Source of the DNA: Marasmitruncus massiliensis
Lineage (GTDB): Bacteria > Bacillota > Clostridia > Oscillospirales > Ruminococcaceae
Direction of reading: 5' to 3'
NCBI RefSeq assembly: GCF_900186535.1
Contig: NZ_FYDE01000005.1
Span: 906,895 to 970,894, forward strand
DNA: 64,000 nt
Part shown: piece after piece, positions 43,598 to 53,167 of the stretch
How positions within the stretch are numbered: the first letter of the stretch is position 1
Layout: each line of letters opens with the position of its first letter
The notes under the pieces: model-generated
The model's input: the letters and a program-made list of their open reading frames with translations, nothing else
Told to the model about the DNA's origin: nothing
Database searches by the model: none
Translations under genes and position numbers: made by a program

Positions 43598-43667
43598 TTC
43601 TGATGATGAAATAAAATGAGAGAAGTTCCGGATGGAGTATTTCGCTGTTTTGGGCCGAGGCACAGGA

Positions 43668-44123
43668 TCAATGAAAATGCAGCTCGACCATTGACAGTAC
43701 ATCCGTCCCGCCGCTCCCGTTTGAGAGGCTGTGGCCGATTTTACGGTTGTTTTCCTCCTCGACGCCGGGGGGCACACTGATCTGATACATCCTTCCCGCC
43801 GTATCACTGACACCGCACCAGAACCCTCTTGCGGAAGCGGTATCGTTTTTTAAAAGCACTTCAGCTTTTCCGCTCACTACCACCTTTACAAGTGAGCCAT
43901 TTGCAATTCCGCTTTCGTAGATGACGCCAATCGGCATTTGGGAGTCCGCCGGGGCAATATCTACTGCCTGGTCAACAGTAGCTGATGCAATGACGATGGT
44001 GCCCTTGACACTGACGCCTGTGTTGTTTACAAACGTTTCAAAAATTCCGCCTTCCGCTGTAAATCCGCTGCTGCTGCCGCCTGTTTTTTCTGTAAACAGT
44101 TCGTAACTGACTGCCCCGCTCAT
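43668..44123 (-). CDS. Phage-like structural protein (capsid-decoration/tail-fibre type)
   Basis: A 151-residue protein. Residues 1-14 (MSGAVSYELFTEKT) resemble the start of the next gene upstream. The body is beta-rich (GTIVIASATVDQAVDIAPADSQMPIG, GSLVKVVVSGKAEVLLKN), reminiscent of small phage capsid-cement or tail proteins, and it ends in MVELHFH. There is no signal peptide or membrane helix. It follows its neighbour by nine bases without a clear SD, which suggests coupling. I cannot name a family firmly. Confidence 0.55.
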   Translation of the reverse strand: MSGAVSYELFTEKTGGSSSGFTAEGGIFETFVNNTGVSVKGTIVIASATVDQAVDIAPADSQMPIGVIYESGIANGSLVKVVVSGKAEVLLKNDTASARGFWCGVSDTAGRMYQISVPPGVEEENNRKIGHSLSNGSGGTDVLSMVELHFH

Positions 44124-44132
44124 AGCTTAAGA

Positions 44133-44477
44133 TTAAGGATTCGGTATTACAATATAAGGAACAGCAGCTCTTTCAGCCGCGCTTAACGCCGCGTAGTCAG
44201 CTTCGGTGATTTGCTGGTTGACCCATGCGGCCGTTGTCAGAGCGTCGTTCCAGTACCAATAGGATGTCGTCTCGGTTACATAGGCGTAGTCTCCAAGATC
44301 GGCGGCAGGATATGCCGCAATCAGTGCGACGCTTGTGGCAAAGGTCCCTTTATAGGCGGAGACAGCTTCGGGCGGAAGCTGTGAAACCGGCAGTTGACCG
44401 GACGCATCCAAAGTTGCAATTCCGTTTGCGGTACCCTGTTTTGCTTGGAAAAGTTCATAACTAATTGCACTTGCCAA
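44133..44477 (-). CDS. Phage tail-fibre-like N-terminal protein
   Basis: 114 residues. The segment GTANGIATLDASGQLPVSQLPPEA is the typical start of phage tail-fibre and baseplate-associated proteins. A domain with LGDYAYVTETTSYWYWND and AAWVNQQITEADYAALSAAERAA follows. The protein stops at YIVIPNP, so it looks like a fibre base without the long shaft. The start is TTG 44477 behind AAGGAGGA. It shares the SYELF-x2-K-x-G opening with the downstream gene, pointing to duplication. No other phage gene is near. Confidence 0.6.
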   Translation of the reverse strand: MASAISYELFQAKQGTANGIATLDASGQLPVSQLPPEAVSAYKGTFATSVALIAAYPAADLGDYAYVTETTSYWYWNDALTTAAWVNQQITEADYAALSAAERAAVPYIVIPNP

Positions 44478-44793
44478 CTTTTATTTCCTCCTTACGGTAT
44501 GACAATCCACAGGATGTGCGGATTGATTTTTTGACAAATAAATAATTTATGATAGTTTTCTTCTGTGACAAATTTTATTACCATAAAACCAGTCCTTAAG
44601 TTGGTTCTATTTTAAAATAATGGCGGCATGGTTTTGCCGTGCAAACTATTTTATGCCTCATACCGGTGATTGTTTCAGTTTTTCTGACAAGAGAATAGGA
44701 CGCCGCTTTCCACAAGCCCCTTTTTTCATGTGGAATTTTGGGCAGGGTAATGCGAATTACCAGAAATCGTACCAGATAAAATTTATTTATGAT

Positions 44794-45546
44794 TCATGGG
44801 TATAGGTAATATCTGTTAGTTTTTATAGTATCCAGAACATTTTTCATCCTGTCCGGAAAGTTGGTTATGACAGCGTAGGTATTTGCTTTTGCCAAACGGA
44901 GCATTTCGCTTTCTTCATTAACTGTCCATGCCTGCGCGTCAACTCCATGGCATTTCAGATCCCGGATCATCTCATCCGTAAGAAACGAGTGGTGTACATT
45001 CAGAAAGCTGCCCCCATGGGAGGCTGTGTACCTGCCGGGTTCGGCAAGCGGCGAGCTGACCAGAAATGCCACCTTGATTTCCGGAGCCAGCTGTTTGCAT
45101 TTGATCATGGAACAATGGTTAAAGGAGGAGAACAGTACCCGGGAAGCTATATGGTATTCATGAACCGTTTCAATCACTTTTTCTTCCAGACCCGGATAGT
45201 TACAAATTGTATTCTTTAACTCAATGTTGGTAAGGGTGTCTTTATGCCTGATCAGGTCGAAATATTCCCGGAGGGTCGGAATCCGGTTCGTTCCAAACTG
45301 CCCTGGGAATGCGCCGTACGCGTCAAATTTACGCAGTTCACTCAACTTTAGTTCCCCGATAAACCCTTTCCCATTGCAGGTGCGGTCCACGCTCTCATCA
45401 TGAATAATCACCAGTTGGCCATCCCGGGTCATCTGAACGTCAAGTTCGATGCCGTCACAGCCGGACTCAATCGCTTTCCGGAAAGCCAGTATTGTATTTT
45501 CCGGATACCGGCCGCTGAAGCCCCGGTGTGCAAAATTTTTTGTCAT
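44794..45546 (-). CDS. Glycerophosphodiester phosphodiesterase
   Basis: A 250-residue GDPD/UgpQ-type enzyme that hydrolyses glycerophosphodiesters to glycerol-3-phosphate and an alcohol. The active-site set is visible: HRGFSGRYPENTILAF, the Glu/Asp pair in GIELDVQMTRDGQLVIIHD, IELKN and a late QAWTVN. The start is ATG 45546 after AAAGGGGC. No signal peptide is visible, so it should act in the cytoplasm. The 316-base stretch upstream of its stop (44478-44793) shows only the SD and leader of the phage-like gene and no ORF I trust. Confidence 0.92.
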   Translation of the reverse strand: MTKNFAHRGFSGRYPENTILAFRKAIESGCDGIELDVQMTRDGQLVIIHDESVDRTCNGKGFIGELKLSELRKFDAYGAFPGQFGTNRIPTLREYFDLIRHKDTLTNIELKNTICNYPGLEEKVIETVHEYHIASRVLFSSFNHCSMIKCKQLAPEIKVAFLVSSPLAEPGRYTASHGGSFLNVHHSFLTDEMIRDLKCHGVDAQAWTVNEESEMLRLAKANTYAVITNFPDRMKNVLDTIKTNRYYLYP

Positions 45547-45583
45547 GCGAATTGCCCCTTTCACTATTCCCTTTATATGCACG

Positions 45584-45619
45584 AAAGAACCGGTACGGAA
45601 TGGTCCGCACCGGTTCTTT
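45584..45619 (-). terminator. Terminator after the RND operon
   Basis: AAAGAACCGGT plus CGGA pairs with TCCG plus ACCGGTTCTTT, with one mismatch, just 3' of the RND permease on its strand. The T-run is short (three bases). Confidence 0.6.
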
Positions 45620-45647
45620 CAACTTTATTTTGGAAAGGTCAGTTTAC

Positions 45648-48600
45648 TTAATAGTCAAGCCCCTGAACGGCTTCCTCCAGATCGGGAGCCGGAGGCTGCG
45701 GCAGATCCGAATTCTTACCACGGTTAAACATCAGATAGAAGGTCGGAAGAAGCAGAAGCGTCAGCAGCGTAGAAGCGCACAGGCCGCCGATCATAACAAC
45801 CGCCATGCCGCGCATCATTTCCGCTCCGCTGCCAATACCGATTGCCATAGGCAGCATGGACAGAACAGTGGTCAGTGTGGTCATCAGGATTGGGCGCAGC
45901 CTAGTCCGGCCCGCGGTGATGAGCGCTGTCTCGATATTCATGCTCTTGCGGTACTGGTTAGTGGTATCGACAAACAGAATGCCGTTGTTGACTACCGTAC
46001 CAACCAAAGTCAGGAATCCCATCAACGAAGGGAGGCTCAGGGTTGCGTTGCAAAGATAGAGGAGTCCGAATGACCCAATCAGGCTGAATGGAACGCAGAG
46101 CATTACCATGATAGAGAACTTTGGCGATTCAAACTGCATGGCCATCACCATAAAGACCAGCAAGATCGCAATCACAATCGCAAAACCCAGCGACTGGAAT
46201 TCCTCCATCATGCTTTCATCCGTATCGCCCTGCGCAATGGTCACACCATCCGGGAGCGAAAGAGTTTTTACGGCGGCAACAATTTCATCCTTTGCGGTAA
46301 ATTTCGCCGCAAGGGTGGGCTGGCCGGTGACAGTTACCACATATTGGTTGTTTTTACGGTCAATACTTTGTGGGCTGTCGGAATACTCAATCGTGGCTAC
46401 GTCCATCAGTGGAACCAGCTGCCCTGCCTGATTGGTGAGCATCAGACCCGAAAGATCGTTGACGGTCTTATAACGATCCTTGGGGTATTCTACCCAGATG
46501 TCATATTCCTGCCCGTTCTCGGTCAAAGTAGCGGCATTTTTACCGCTGAGAGTGGTGTTGATCGTACCCGCAATTTGCATGGGCGTAAGTTTTTTGGCAG
46601 ATGCGCGCATCGTGTCAATTTTTACTTTTGCCTGCGGGTTGCCTTTTGTCGCGCTGGAAGATACGTTGAGAATCTGTTCGTTATCCCGCATGACCTTTTC
46701 AACCTGAACGGCTGTGGTTTTCAGATCATCCAGATTACTGCCTTCCAGCACAACATCAATGCCGCCGCTGGAACCCATGGAACCCATGGAATCACTGGAG
46801 GAAGTGATATTAATATTGCAGTCAAGCATATCATGCGTTTTTTTCTGCCAATCCTCAACTACCTCGTCGGTAGACATCTTGCGGTCATCCCGGAGATAAG
46901 CGGTGAGTGAGGCGTTGGTATTCCCAGTCATCATGGAGTTCATCCCGGAACCGCCGCCTGTGACGGAATAGCTTTCAACGTCAGGATTGCTTGCGGCCAA
47001 CGATTCGATCTCAGCGCAAATTTCGCTGACGCGGCTCAACTGCAATCCGGGGCGTGTTTCAATATCGACCTTCACGACTCCTTCATCCACCTGCGGCATC
47101 ATTTCCATGTTAATCTGTGTAACAAGCGCAAAGGAACCGATCAGCAGAATGACAGCGGTCACAACCACCAGCACTTTGTGCGGAAGGATGCGTTTGATCA
47201 GGTTTCCATAAGATACCTCTACTTTATGCATAAAGCGGTTAAAGGGAGCTTCTCGTTTTTCACGCGGTTTGAAAATATTGAAGAAAAGGGGAACCAATGT
47301 CAATGCGCAGATGAGCGACGCGGTCAGTGAAAAGATGATCGTAAAGCCCAGCTGGCGGAACAGCTGACCGGAAATGCCCTGCATAAGACTGATGGGCAGG
47401 AATACGACCACCGTTGTAAGCGTAGAGGCCACGATGGAGGAGGCGACAAACCCCGCCCCTTCCAGGGCAACCTGCTTATAATCCTGCTTTTCGCCGACAC
47501 TTCGCCTAAAGCAGCTTTCAATAACGACAATCGAGCTGTCCACCATCATGCCGACACCGACTACCATACCGCCAAGCGAAACCATGTTCAGAGAGAAGCC
47601 CATAGCATACATGAGTATCAGCGTAACAAGCAGGGAAACCGGCATGGAACTGCCGACAATTAGCGATGCTTTCAGGTCACCGAAGAACAGGAACAGCACG
47701 ATCATTGACAGCAGGATGCCGAGCAGCAGGGTGCTGAACACAGAGTTTACCGAACTGACGATCATTTCGCTGTTGTCGTCGATCACGTTGAGCTGTACAC
47801 CCATATCGGCCTGATTAATTTTGTCCATCTGTTTCAGCACAGCTTTGGAGACGCTCAGTGTGGAAGCACTCTGGCGTTTCTGCACGGACAGGGTTACGTT
47901 ATCCTGCCCGTTATAGCGGCTTAAAGACTCCGAATCCTTGGTAGAACGGGAGATTGAAGCCACATCGGAAAGGTGAATTACCTTTCCGGAAGAAAGGGTA
48001 ATCGGAATATTGCGCAGGGACTCCGCCGAATCGTAGGAAACGCCGGTACGCACCGCAAGATTCTGGCTGCCCATATCTGCGTCGCCGCCGGGGATAGAGA
48101 AATCCGCATTGGAAACCACATCGATGATCGAATTCATCGTCAGCCCGTACTGGCGCAGACGGTCATCCATCAGGCGGACGCTGACATAACTGTCGTTGCC
48201 GCCGGATACTTCGATGCTGGCGACGCCTGCCAGTTTTTCAAATTCGGGAGTAATTTCATCGTCAATAAAATTCTTCAGATCAATATCGCCTGTCGCTGTA
48301 GCGGACAGGGTGATGGAAGGCATCGCATTGACATCCAGTTCGAGGATAATTGGGTCCTGTGCATCGTCCGGCAGGGTGTTCTGGTACATGTTGACCTTTT
48401 CCTGCAAGTCCATGTGTGCAACATCCATGTTTGTGCCGTATTCCATTTCAAGAATGACCATGGACATATTTTCCATAGAACGGGACTGGATATTTTTTAC
48501 GCCGCTGATTGTGGAAACGGCGTCTTCTATCTTTTTGGAGACCAGTTCCTCGACATCCTCAGGGCTTGCCCCGGGATAGGTTGTCAGCGTGATCAGCATG

Positions 48601-48728
48601 GGAAGCTCAATGTCAGGAGTCAGCTCTAAAGGAGACTGAAGAACAGCCATTGCTCCGAAGATCACCAGCGCTACCACGACAATGATTGCGGAAACAGGCC
48701 GTTTTAAAGTCAGTTTTGTAATATTCAT
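45648..48728 (-). CDS. RND-family efflux permease (HAE1-like)
   Basis: A 1026-residue, 12-helix proton-driven exporter with two large extracytoplasmic loops. Signatures are TLKRPVSAIIVVVALVIFGAMAV at the N-terminus, ELPMLITLTTYPGASPEDVEELV and, in TM4, GVGMMVDSSIVVIES, where AcrB has two adjacent Asp and this protein has Asp-Ser. Gram-positive relatives include B. subtilis SwrC/YerP. It follows its adaptor gene by 14 bases; no outer-membrane channel is expected or seen. A two-component system lies divergently upstream of the adaptor and probably controls it. Confidence 0.93.
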   Translation of the reverse strand: MNITKLTLKRPVSAIIVVVALVIFGAMAVLQSPLELTPDIELPMLITLTTYPGASPEDVEELVSKKIEDAVSTISGVKNIQSRSMENMSMVILEMEYGTNMDVAHMDLQEKVNMYQNTLPDDAQDPIILELDVNAMPSITLSATATGDIDLKNFIDDEITPEFEKLAGVASIEVSGGNDSYVSVRLMDDRLRQYGLTMNSIIDVVSNADFSIPGGDADMGSQNLAVRTGVSYDSAESLRNIPITLSSGKVIHLSDVASISRSTKDSESLSRYNGQDNVTLSVQKRQSASTLSVSKAVLKQMDKINQADMGVQLNVIDDNSEMIVSSVNSVFSTLLLGILLSMIVLFLFFGDLKASLIVGSSMPVSLLVTLILMYAMGFSLNMVSLGGMVVGVGMMVDSSIVVIESCFRRSVGEKQDYKQVALEGAGFVASSIVASTLTTVVVFLPISLMQGISGQLFRQLGFTIIFSLTASLICALTLVPLFFNIFKPREKREAPFNRFMHKVEVSYGNLIKRILPHKVLVVVTAVILLIGSFALVTQINMEMMPQVDEGVVKVDIETRPGLQLSRVSEICAEIESLAASNPDVESYSVTGGGSGMNSMMTGNTNASLTAYLRDDRKMSTDEVVEDWQKKTHDMLDCNINITSSSDSMGSMGSSGGIDVVLEGSNLDDLKTTAVQVEKVMRDNEQILNVSSSATKGNPQAKVKIDTMRASAKKLTPMQIAGTINTTLSGKNAATLTENGQEYDIWVEYPKDRYKTVNDLSGLMLTNQAGQLVPLMDVATIEYSDSPQSIDRKNNQYVVTVTGQPTLAAKFTAKDEIVAAVKTLSLPDGVTIAQGDTDESMMEEFQSLGFAIVIAILLVFMVMAMQFESPKFSIMVMLCVPFSLIGSFGLLYLCNATLSLPSLMGFLTLVGTVVNNGILFVDTTNQYRKSMNIETALITAGRTRLRPILMTTLTTVLSMLPMAIGIGSGAEMMRGMAVVMIGGLCASTLLTLLLLPTFYLMFNRGKNSDLPQPPAPDLEEAVQGLDY

Positions 48729-48742
48729 TGAATGGCCCCCCG

Positions 48743-50197
48743 TTAAGCTTCTTCAGAAGCGGATTCGGAAGAGCTGGCCTGCGTGTCGGAATTTTTCAGC
48801 ACTACAGCCGCACCGTCAAGAAGACGGGGATGCCATGTGGTGATGACCTCGTCATCTGCGGTGATGCCGGAGACAATCTGAATGTTATTCATGTCGGAGA
48901 CGCCGGTTTCCACATCGGTTTTCACAGCGACCCCGTCTCTGTAGACATAGAGATAGGGCTTTTCACCGTCGTAATAGACTGCGTCGGCCGGAACAAGAAG
49001 GCTGTTGGTCGCTTTTTCAGTAGCCGCATAGATTTTCACAGTGGCCCCGGTGAAAAGCGGCATGTCGGCCTGATCGACGCTGGCTTTTACGGTAAAGAGC
49101 CCGCTCTGCGCGTCCACCATTGTGGAAATTTCCGTAATGGTACCTGTCACGTTTTTTCCGCTGTTTTCCACCTGTACCTGGTCACCGACAGCAAGGTTTC
49201 CGACTGCGGACTGCGAAACACTGAACTGAACGGTCATAAGACTTTTGTTCGAAACGGTGTAGGCGGGCTGGGAAGTAGATGTAAGGTCGTGTGCCGATAT
49301 GTTCTTCTGCTCAACGATACCGTCGATTGGCGCATATACTTTGGTATATTCCAACTGCTTTGCCTGTGCTTCGAGAGCCACCTCGGCGGCGTGCAGCCCG
49401 GCGTCTACCGTGACTTCCGTATCGTCGCGGCTGATACCGGCAGCCTGGTCATAGGCTTCCTTAGCGGCATTGTATGAGATCTGCGCGTTCCGGTATGCAG
49501 TACGGGCGGAGCGCAGAGTAGGGTCGTCGTCATCCTCCAAATCTTTCACCTGTGCATGGGCAGTGCTGTATGTGTCATACGCGTCCTTATAGTCTTTATC
49601 GGCTTTTTCATATTCTGGACTGCCCGGTTCGTGTTCCTTTTTTTCTGCGTCTGCGGCCTGCATGTCTGCCTGCGCTTTGTCCTGCGCCTTCTGCGCATTC
49701 AGCAGATCATCATCTGCGTCATCGTTTAAATTTCTTAGTGAACTGCGTGCGGAATTCAGCTGCGTCTGTGCGGCATCCAGCTGAGCTTTGAGCGAAATCA
49801 GGCTGGAATCATAGCCGCTGCCCAGTTTCTGCTGGGCTTCAATCTTAGACGCCTCCAGCTGTGCAACTGCGGAATCATAGGCCATCTGCAGATCGACGGG
49901 GTCAATTTCATAAAGCAGGTCGCCAGCTTTTACCTGTTGCCCGATTTCAAAATATGTACTCAAAACGGTTCCCGATACTTTCGGGAACACCTGTACCTGT
50001 TGGTCCGGCTCCACCGTACCGATAAATTCTCCGTCCAACGCGACGTCGCCGACTGTCGGACGGCTTGCGCTGACAGTTACCTGCGAAGCGATTGCTTCCG
50101 CTGCGGGTTCCGAATTGCCGGCCATACGGACGGCAACCGCCGCACCTGCGGCAACAACTGCAACGCAGCAAATGGTGATAATTACTTTTTTACTCAC
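48743..50197 (-). CDS. Efflux adaptor (membrane fusion) protein for the RND permease
   Basis: 484 residues. An N-terminal membrane anchor (about 3-24) without a lipobox is followed by a lipoyl/barrel-sandwich half (FPKVSGTVLSTYFEIGQQVKAGDLLYEID), a long helical hairpin (about 100-280) rich in Ala/Asp/Lys, the second lipoyl half (TKVYAPIDGIVEQKN), a beta-barrel and a C-terminal membrane-proximal domain. An Asp/Glu-rich patch (DLEDDDDP) occurs in the hairpin, and a Ser/Glu tail ends the protein. First gene of the efflux operon, with SD GGAGG. Confidence 0.92.
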   Translation of the reverse strand: MSKKVIITICCVAVVAAGAAVAVRMAGNSEPAAEAIASQVTVSASRPTVGDVALDGEFIGTVEPDQQVQVFPKVSGTVLSTYFEIGQQVKAGDLLYEIDPVDLQMAYDSAVAQLEASKIEAQQKLGSGYDSSLISLKAQLDAAQTQLNSARSSLRNLNDDADDDLLNAQKAQDKAQADMQAADAEKKEHEPGSPEYEKADKDYKDAYDTYSTAHAQVKDLEDDDDPTLRSARTAYRNAQISYNAAKEAYDQAAGISRDDTEVTVDAGLHAAEVALEAQAKQLEYTKVYAPIDGIVEQKNISAHDLTSTSQPAYTVSNKSLMTVQFSVSQSAVGNLAVGDQVQVENSGKNVTGTITEISTMVDAQSGLFTVKASVDQADMPLFTGATVKIYAATEKATNSLLVPADAVYYDGEKPYLYVYRDGVAVKTDVETGVSDMNNIQIVSGITADDEVITTWHPRLLDGAAVVLKNSDTQASSSESASEEA

Positions 50198-50396
50198 AAA
50201 AAGAACCTCCTGTATCCCCTCTTTTTCATTATACCAATTTATTCTAACGATTAATTATGAACCCTGTGTTTCAACAATTGAGAAAAAAGTGAATAATTCA
50301 TGAACGAAGAGTATCATTTTTCCCTGAAAAAGCTCTTCTCATTTTTCCGCTTCTCTGCTAGTATTAAGAAAAGCAGGCTAAAGGAGGAAAACCGCA

Positions 50397-51074
50397 ATGG
50401 GAAGTATTCTGATTGTTGATGATAATGTGAAAATCCGAAATCTGATTGATATCTATCTGCGCAGGGAGGGCTTCTCAACCCTCAAAGCGGAGGATGGCGC
50501 CGAAGCGATGGCCCTTTTGGAAACGCAGCAGGTGGATTTGATTATCGCGGATGTGATGATGCCGAATCTGGACGGTTATGATCTGCTCAGACAGCTGCGG
50601 GAAAACAGAATTGAAATACCGGTGCTGATGGCAACCGCGAAGACCGAATTCGCGGACAAGCGCAAGGGCTTTGAATTGGGCGCCGACGACTACATGACCA
50701 AGCCGCTGGATATGGAGGAACTGACACTGCGGGTCAGGGCGCTGCTTCGCAGAAGCAAAATTTACAGCGAGAACCGTATCGTTATGGGGGATGTTGTGCT
50801 GGATTACAACAGCCTTGAGGTACGCATGCCCGAAGAAACGGTCGTCCTGCCGCAGAAGGAATTCTATCTGCTCTATAAGCTGTTTTCCTATCCCAACCGT
50901 ATTTTTACCAGGCAGGAGCTCCTTGACGATATCTGGGGAATGGACACCGATACCAGTCCGCGCGCGGTGGATGTACATATCAAGCGGCTGCGGGAGCGGT
51001 TTGAACAGGTGAAAACATTTGAGATTGTGACCATCCGGGGGCTGGGCTATAAAGGCGTCCAGCATACGGCTTGA
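50397..51074 (+). CDS. OmpR-family response regulator
   Basis: 225 residues. The receiver domain has DD at 8-9, phospho-acceptor Asp52 in IIADVMMPNLDGYD, Thr/Ala at MATAKTE and the switch Lys in MTKPLDME. The C-terminal winged HTH (about 130-225) shows LPQKEFYLLYKLFSYPNRIFTRQELL and SPRAVDVHIKRLRER. SD AAAGGAGGA. It is divergent from the RND efflux operon, the likely target, and overlaps the kinase gene by four bases. Confidence 0.94.
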   Translation: MGSILIVDDNVKIRNLIDIYLRREGFSTLKAEDGAEAMALLETQQVDLIIADVMMPNLDGYDLLRQLRENRIEIPVLMATAKTEFADKRKGFELGADDYMTKPLDMEELTLRVRALLRRSKIYSENRIVMGDVVLDYNSLEVRMPEETVVLPQKEFYLLYKLFSYPNRIFTRQELLDDIWGMDTDTSPRAVDVHIKRLRERFEQVKTFEIVTIRGLGYKGVQHTA

Positions 51075-52369
51075 AGCGGGTTTACGGCACGATTTATGTA
51101 AAAGTCGTTGCCATCATGCTCGCTGTTATCTTTATTTCCGTAGTGGTACCGTATTCCGTTTTTAACTTATACTATAAAAAATATGCGGGAGACGAAATTG
51201 AATATTTCTTTATACAAAATCTGAAAACAGCCACCCGCTATCTGGAAGAACATGACCTGCCCCTCAATGATATGGAACACTTATACAATGTCGGAACGTT
51301 CCGGGTCCTTGTGCAGCAGGATACCAAAGGGCTTACTTTGACGCCGGAACAGGAAAAGATGCTGGAAAATGAAGAAGAGCCGGTCATTACCAACTGGCAG
51401 GGGGAAAAAGGTGTATATGCGGCCGCTGCGCGCTATCGGGATGTCTATGTCATCTGGATCCTCCAAACTGACAGCTTGTTTCAAAAAACACATTTTGCCG
51501 GGATGCTTGCGCTGCTTGTCTCCGTCCTCGGCGGCTCGTTTATAGCGGTTGTGGCCGGACGCAAGATGACCGGTCCGATCCGCAAGCTGAACGATGCGAC
51601 CAGACGAGTGGCCGCCGGGGAATTTTCTCTGCAGCTGAAAAATCCTTACAGAGATGAAATCGGCTCCCTCATCAACAGCTTTAATATTATGACACGTGAG
51701 CTTGCAAGCGTCGAAATGCTGCGCAGCGATTTTGTATCTGATATTTCACATGAATTTAAAACGCCGCTGACGGCGATTGAAGGCTACGCAAAACTCCTGG
51801 TGGATGAAACGGATCCCGATGAACGAAGAGGATATGTGCAGATTATCACGGAGGAAACACAGCGGCTGTCTACGCTGGCGCAGAATATTCTTACCTTGAA
51901 CAAGCTGGAAAAGGGAAATATTCCGGTGCAGCGGAGCCGGGTCTGTATTGACGAGCAGATTCGGCGCGCCCTGACGCTCTGCGAGTCGAAGTGGAGCGCA
52001 AAGCTCCTGGAACTGGAGCTTGAACTGGACGAGGCGGAAATAGAAGGATTGGAACCGCTGCTCATGCAGGTTTGGACAAACCTGATCGATAACGCAATCA
52101 AATTTTCAGCAGAAGGCAAAAAAATATGGATCACACTCGTCAACGCAGACAGGCATACCATATTCCGAATTCAGGACGAAGGACCCGGAATCCCGGAAAT
52201 TGACCGTAATCATATTTTTGAAAAGTTTTATAAAGGAGACAAGTCCCGCGGCAGTGACGGCAACGGGCTGGGGCTTTCGATTGTCCGGCGTGTGGTGGAA
52301 ATGCACAATGGGACAATTTCGGTGGAGAACCGGGAACAGGGCGGAACCTGCTTTACAGTTACACTGTAA
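51071..52369 (+). CDS. Membrane sensor histidine kinase
   Basis: 432 residues. TM1 (about 10-32) and TM2 (about 143-163) flank a sensor of about 110 residues. Next come HAMP (about 165-215), HisKA with phospho-acceptor His227 in SDISHEFKTPLTAIEGYAKLL, and HATPase_c with N-box LIDNAIKFS, DEGPGIPE and GNGLGLSIVRRVVEMHNG. TTG start within the regulator stop (TTGA overlap). It probably senses an envelope signal and controls the divergent RND pump. Confidence 0.94.
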   Translation: MKRVYGTIYVKVVAIMLAVIFISVVVPYSVFNLYYKKYAGDEIEYFFIQNLKTATRYLEEHDLPLNDMEHLYNVGTFRVLVQQDTKGLTLTPEQEKMLENEEEPVITNWQGEKGVYAAAARYRDVYVIWILQTDSLFQKTHFAGMLALLVSVLGGSFIAVVAGRKMTGPIRKLNDATRRVAAGEFSLQLKNPYRDEIGSLINSFNIMTRELASVEMLRSDFVSDISHEFKTPLTAIEGYAKLLVDETDPDERRGYVQIITEETQRLSTLAQNILTLNKLEKGNIPVQRSRVCIDEQIRRALTLCESKWSAKLLELELELDEAEIEGLEPLLMQVWTNLIDNAIKFSAEGKKIWITLVNADRHTIFRIQDEGPGIPEIDRNHIFEKFYKGDKSRGSDGNGLGLSIVRRVVEMHNGTISVENREQGGTCFTVTL

Positions 52370-52447
52370 GCCTTTCCATTTCAGGCGGTTTGTGCTATAA
52401 TGCTTGCGTTGTGTGACGCAAGTTTAAAACAGTGGGAGTCTTTGCAA

Positions 52448-53167
52448 TTGGAGAAAAAACAGGCATTTTTGAAAGGCCTGAAGGACGGAATCCCGATCTG
52501 TCTGGGATATCTTTCGGTTTCCTTTACGTTTGGCATGATGACGGCTGAAAACGGACTGCCGTATTGGATATCGCTGCTGATTTCCATGACCAACCTGACC
52601 TCGGCCGGGCAGTTTGCGGGAACGGCGCTGATCCTTTCGGGAGGAGCGTTTGTGGAAATCGCCGTCACGACCTTTGTTATCAATATCCGCTATATGCTGA
52701 TGTCCCTTTCCCTTGCTCAGAAAGCCGACCCCGCAATGTCTGCCGGCCAGCGGCTCCTGCTTTCGTTCGGCATTACGGATGAAGTATTCGCGGTGGGCGT
52801 TCAGCAGCCGGGGCTGCTGACAGCACCCTATCTTGCGGGCCTGATTTTTGCCCCCTACTGGGGCTGGGCGCTGGGCACCCTGACAGGCGCGACCGCTACA
52901 AGCCTGCTGCCGGCGGCACTGCGCAGCGCGCTCGGTGTGGCAATTTACGGAATGTTTCTCGCGATCATCATTCCCCCGGCCAGAAAGGTGCGCCCGGTGG
53001 CAATCACCATCGTCATTGCGGCGGTCATGAGCTGTATCTTTCGCTACACGCCGTTGCTGAACCGAATTTCAAGCGGATGGGTAATCATCTTGTGCGCCAT
53101 GGCGGCCGCCGGCTATTCCGCCCTGCGCTATCCTGTCGGTGAAGCGGGAGAGGAGGATGCGCAATGA
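52448..53167 (+). CDS. azlC: AzlC-family transporter (branched-chain amino-acid exporter, large subunit)
   Basis: A 239-residue membrane protein of the AzlC/LIV-E family, which with AzlD exports branched-chain amino acids or analogues. Key stretches are GLKDGIPICLGYLSVSFTFGMM, LTSAGQFAGTALI and FVINIRYMLMSLSLA. TTG 52448 is chosen, nine bases after GGGAG; the ATG at 52400 lies in a TATAAT-like -10 box and is probably not translated. It overlaps azlD by four bases. Confidence 0.9.
   Translation: MEKKQAFLKGLKDGIPICLGYLSVSFTFGMMTAENGLPYWISLLISMTNLTSAGQFAGTALILSGGAFVEIAVTTFVINIRYMLMSLSLAQKADPAMSAGQRLLLSFGITDEVFAVGVQQPGLLTAPYLAGLIFAPYWGWALGTLTGATATSLLPAALRSALGVAIYGMFLAIIIPPARKVRPVAITIVIAAVMSCIFRYTPLLNRISSGWVIILCAMAAAGYSALRYPVGEAGEEDAQ

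Noticed and set aside
44493-44501. CATACCGTA on the minus strand, a perfect SigK -10 pattern before the tail-fibre-like gene
   Set aside because: It abuts the SD, so the transcript would start inside or after the ribosome site, and the -35 AC has the wrong spacing.
52400-52447. Longer azlC start at ATG 52400
   Set aside because: The ATG is part of a TATAAT-like -10 box and has no SD; TTG 52448 has GGGAG at nine bases.
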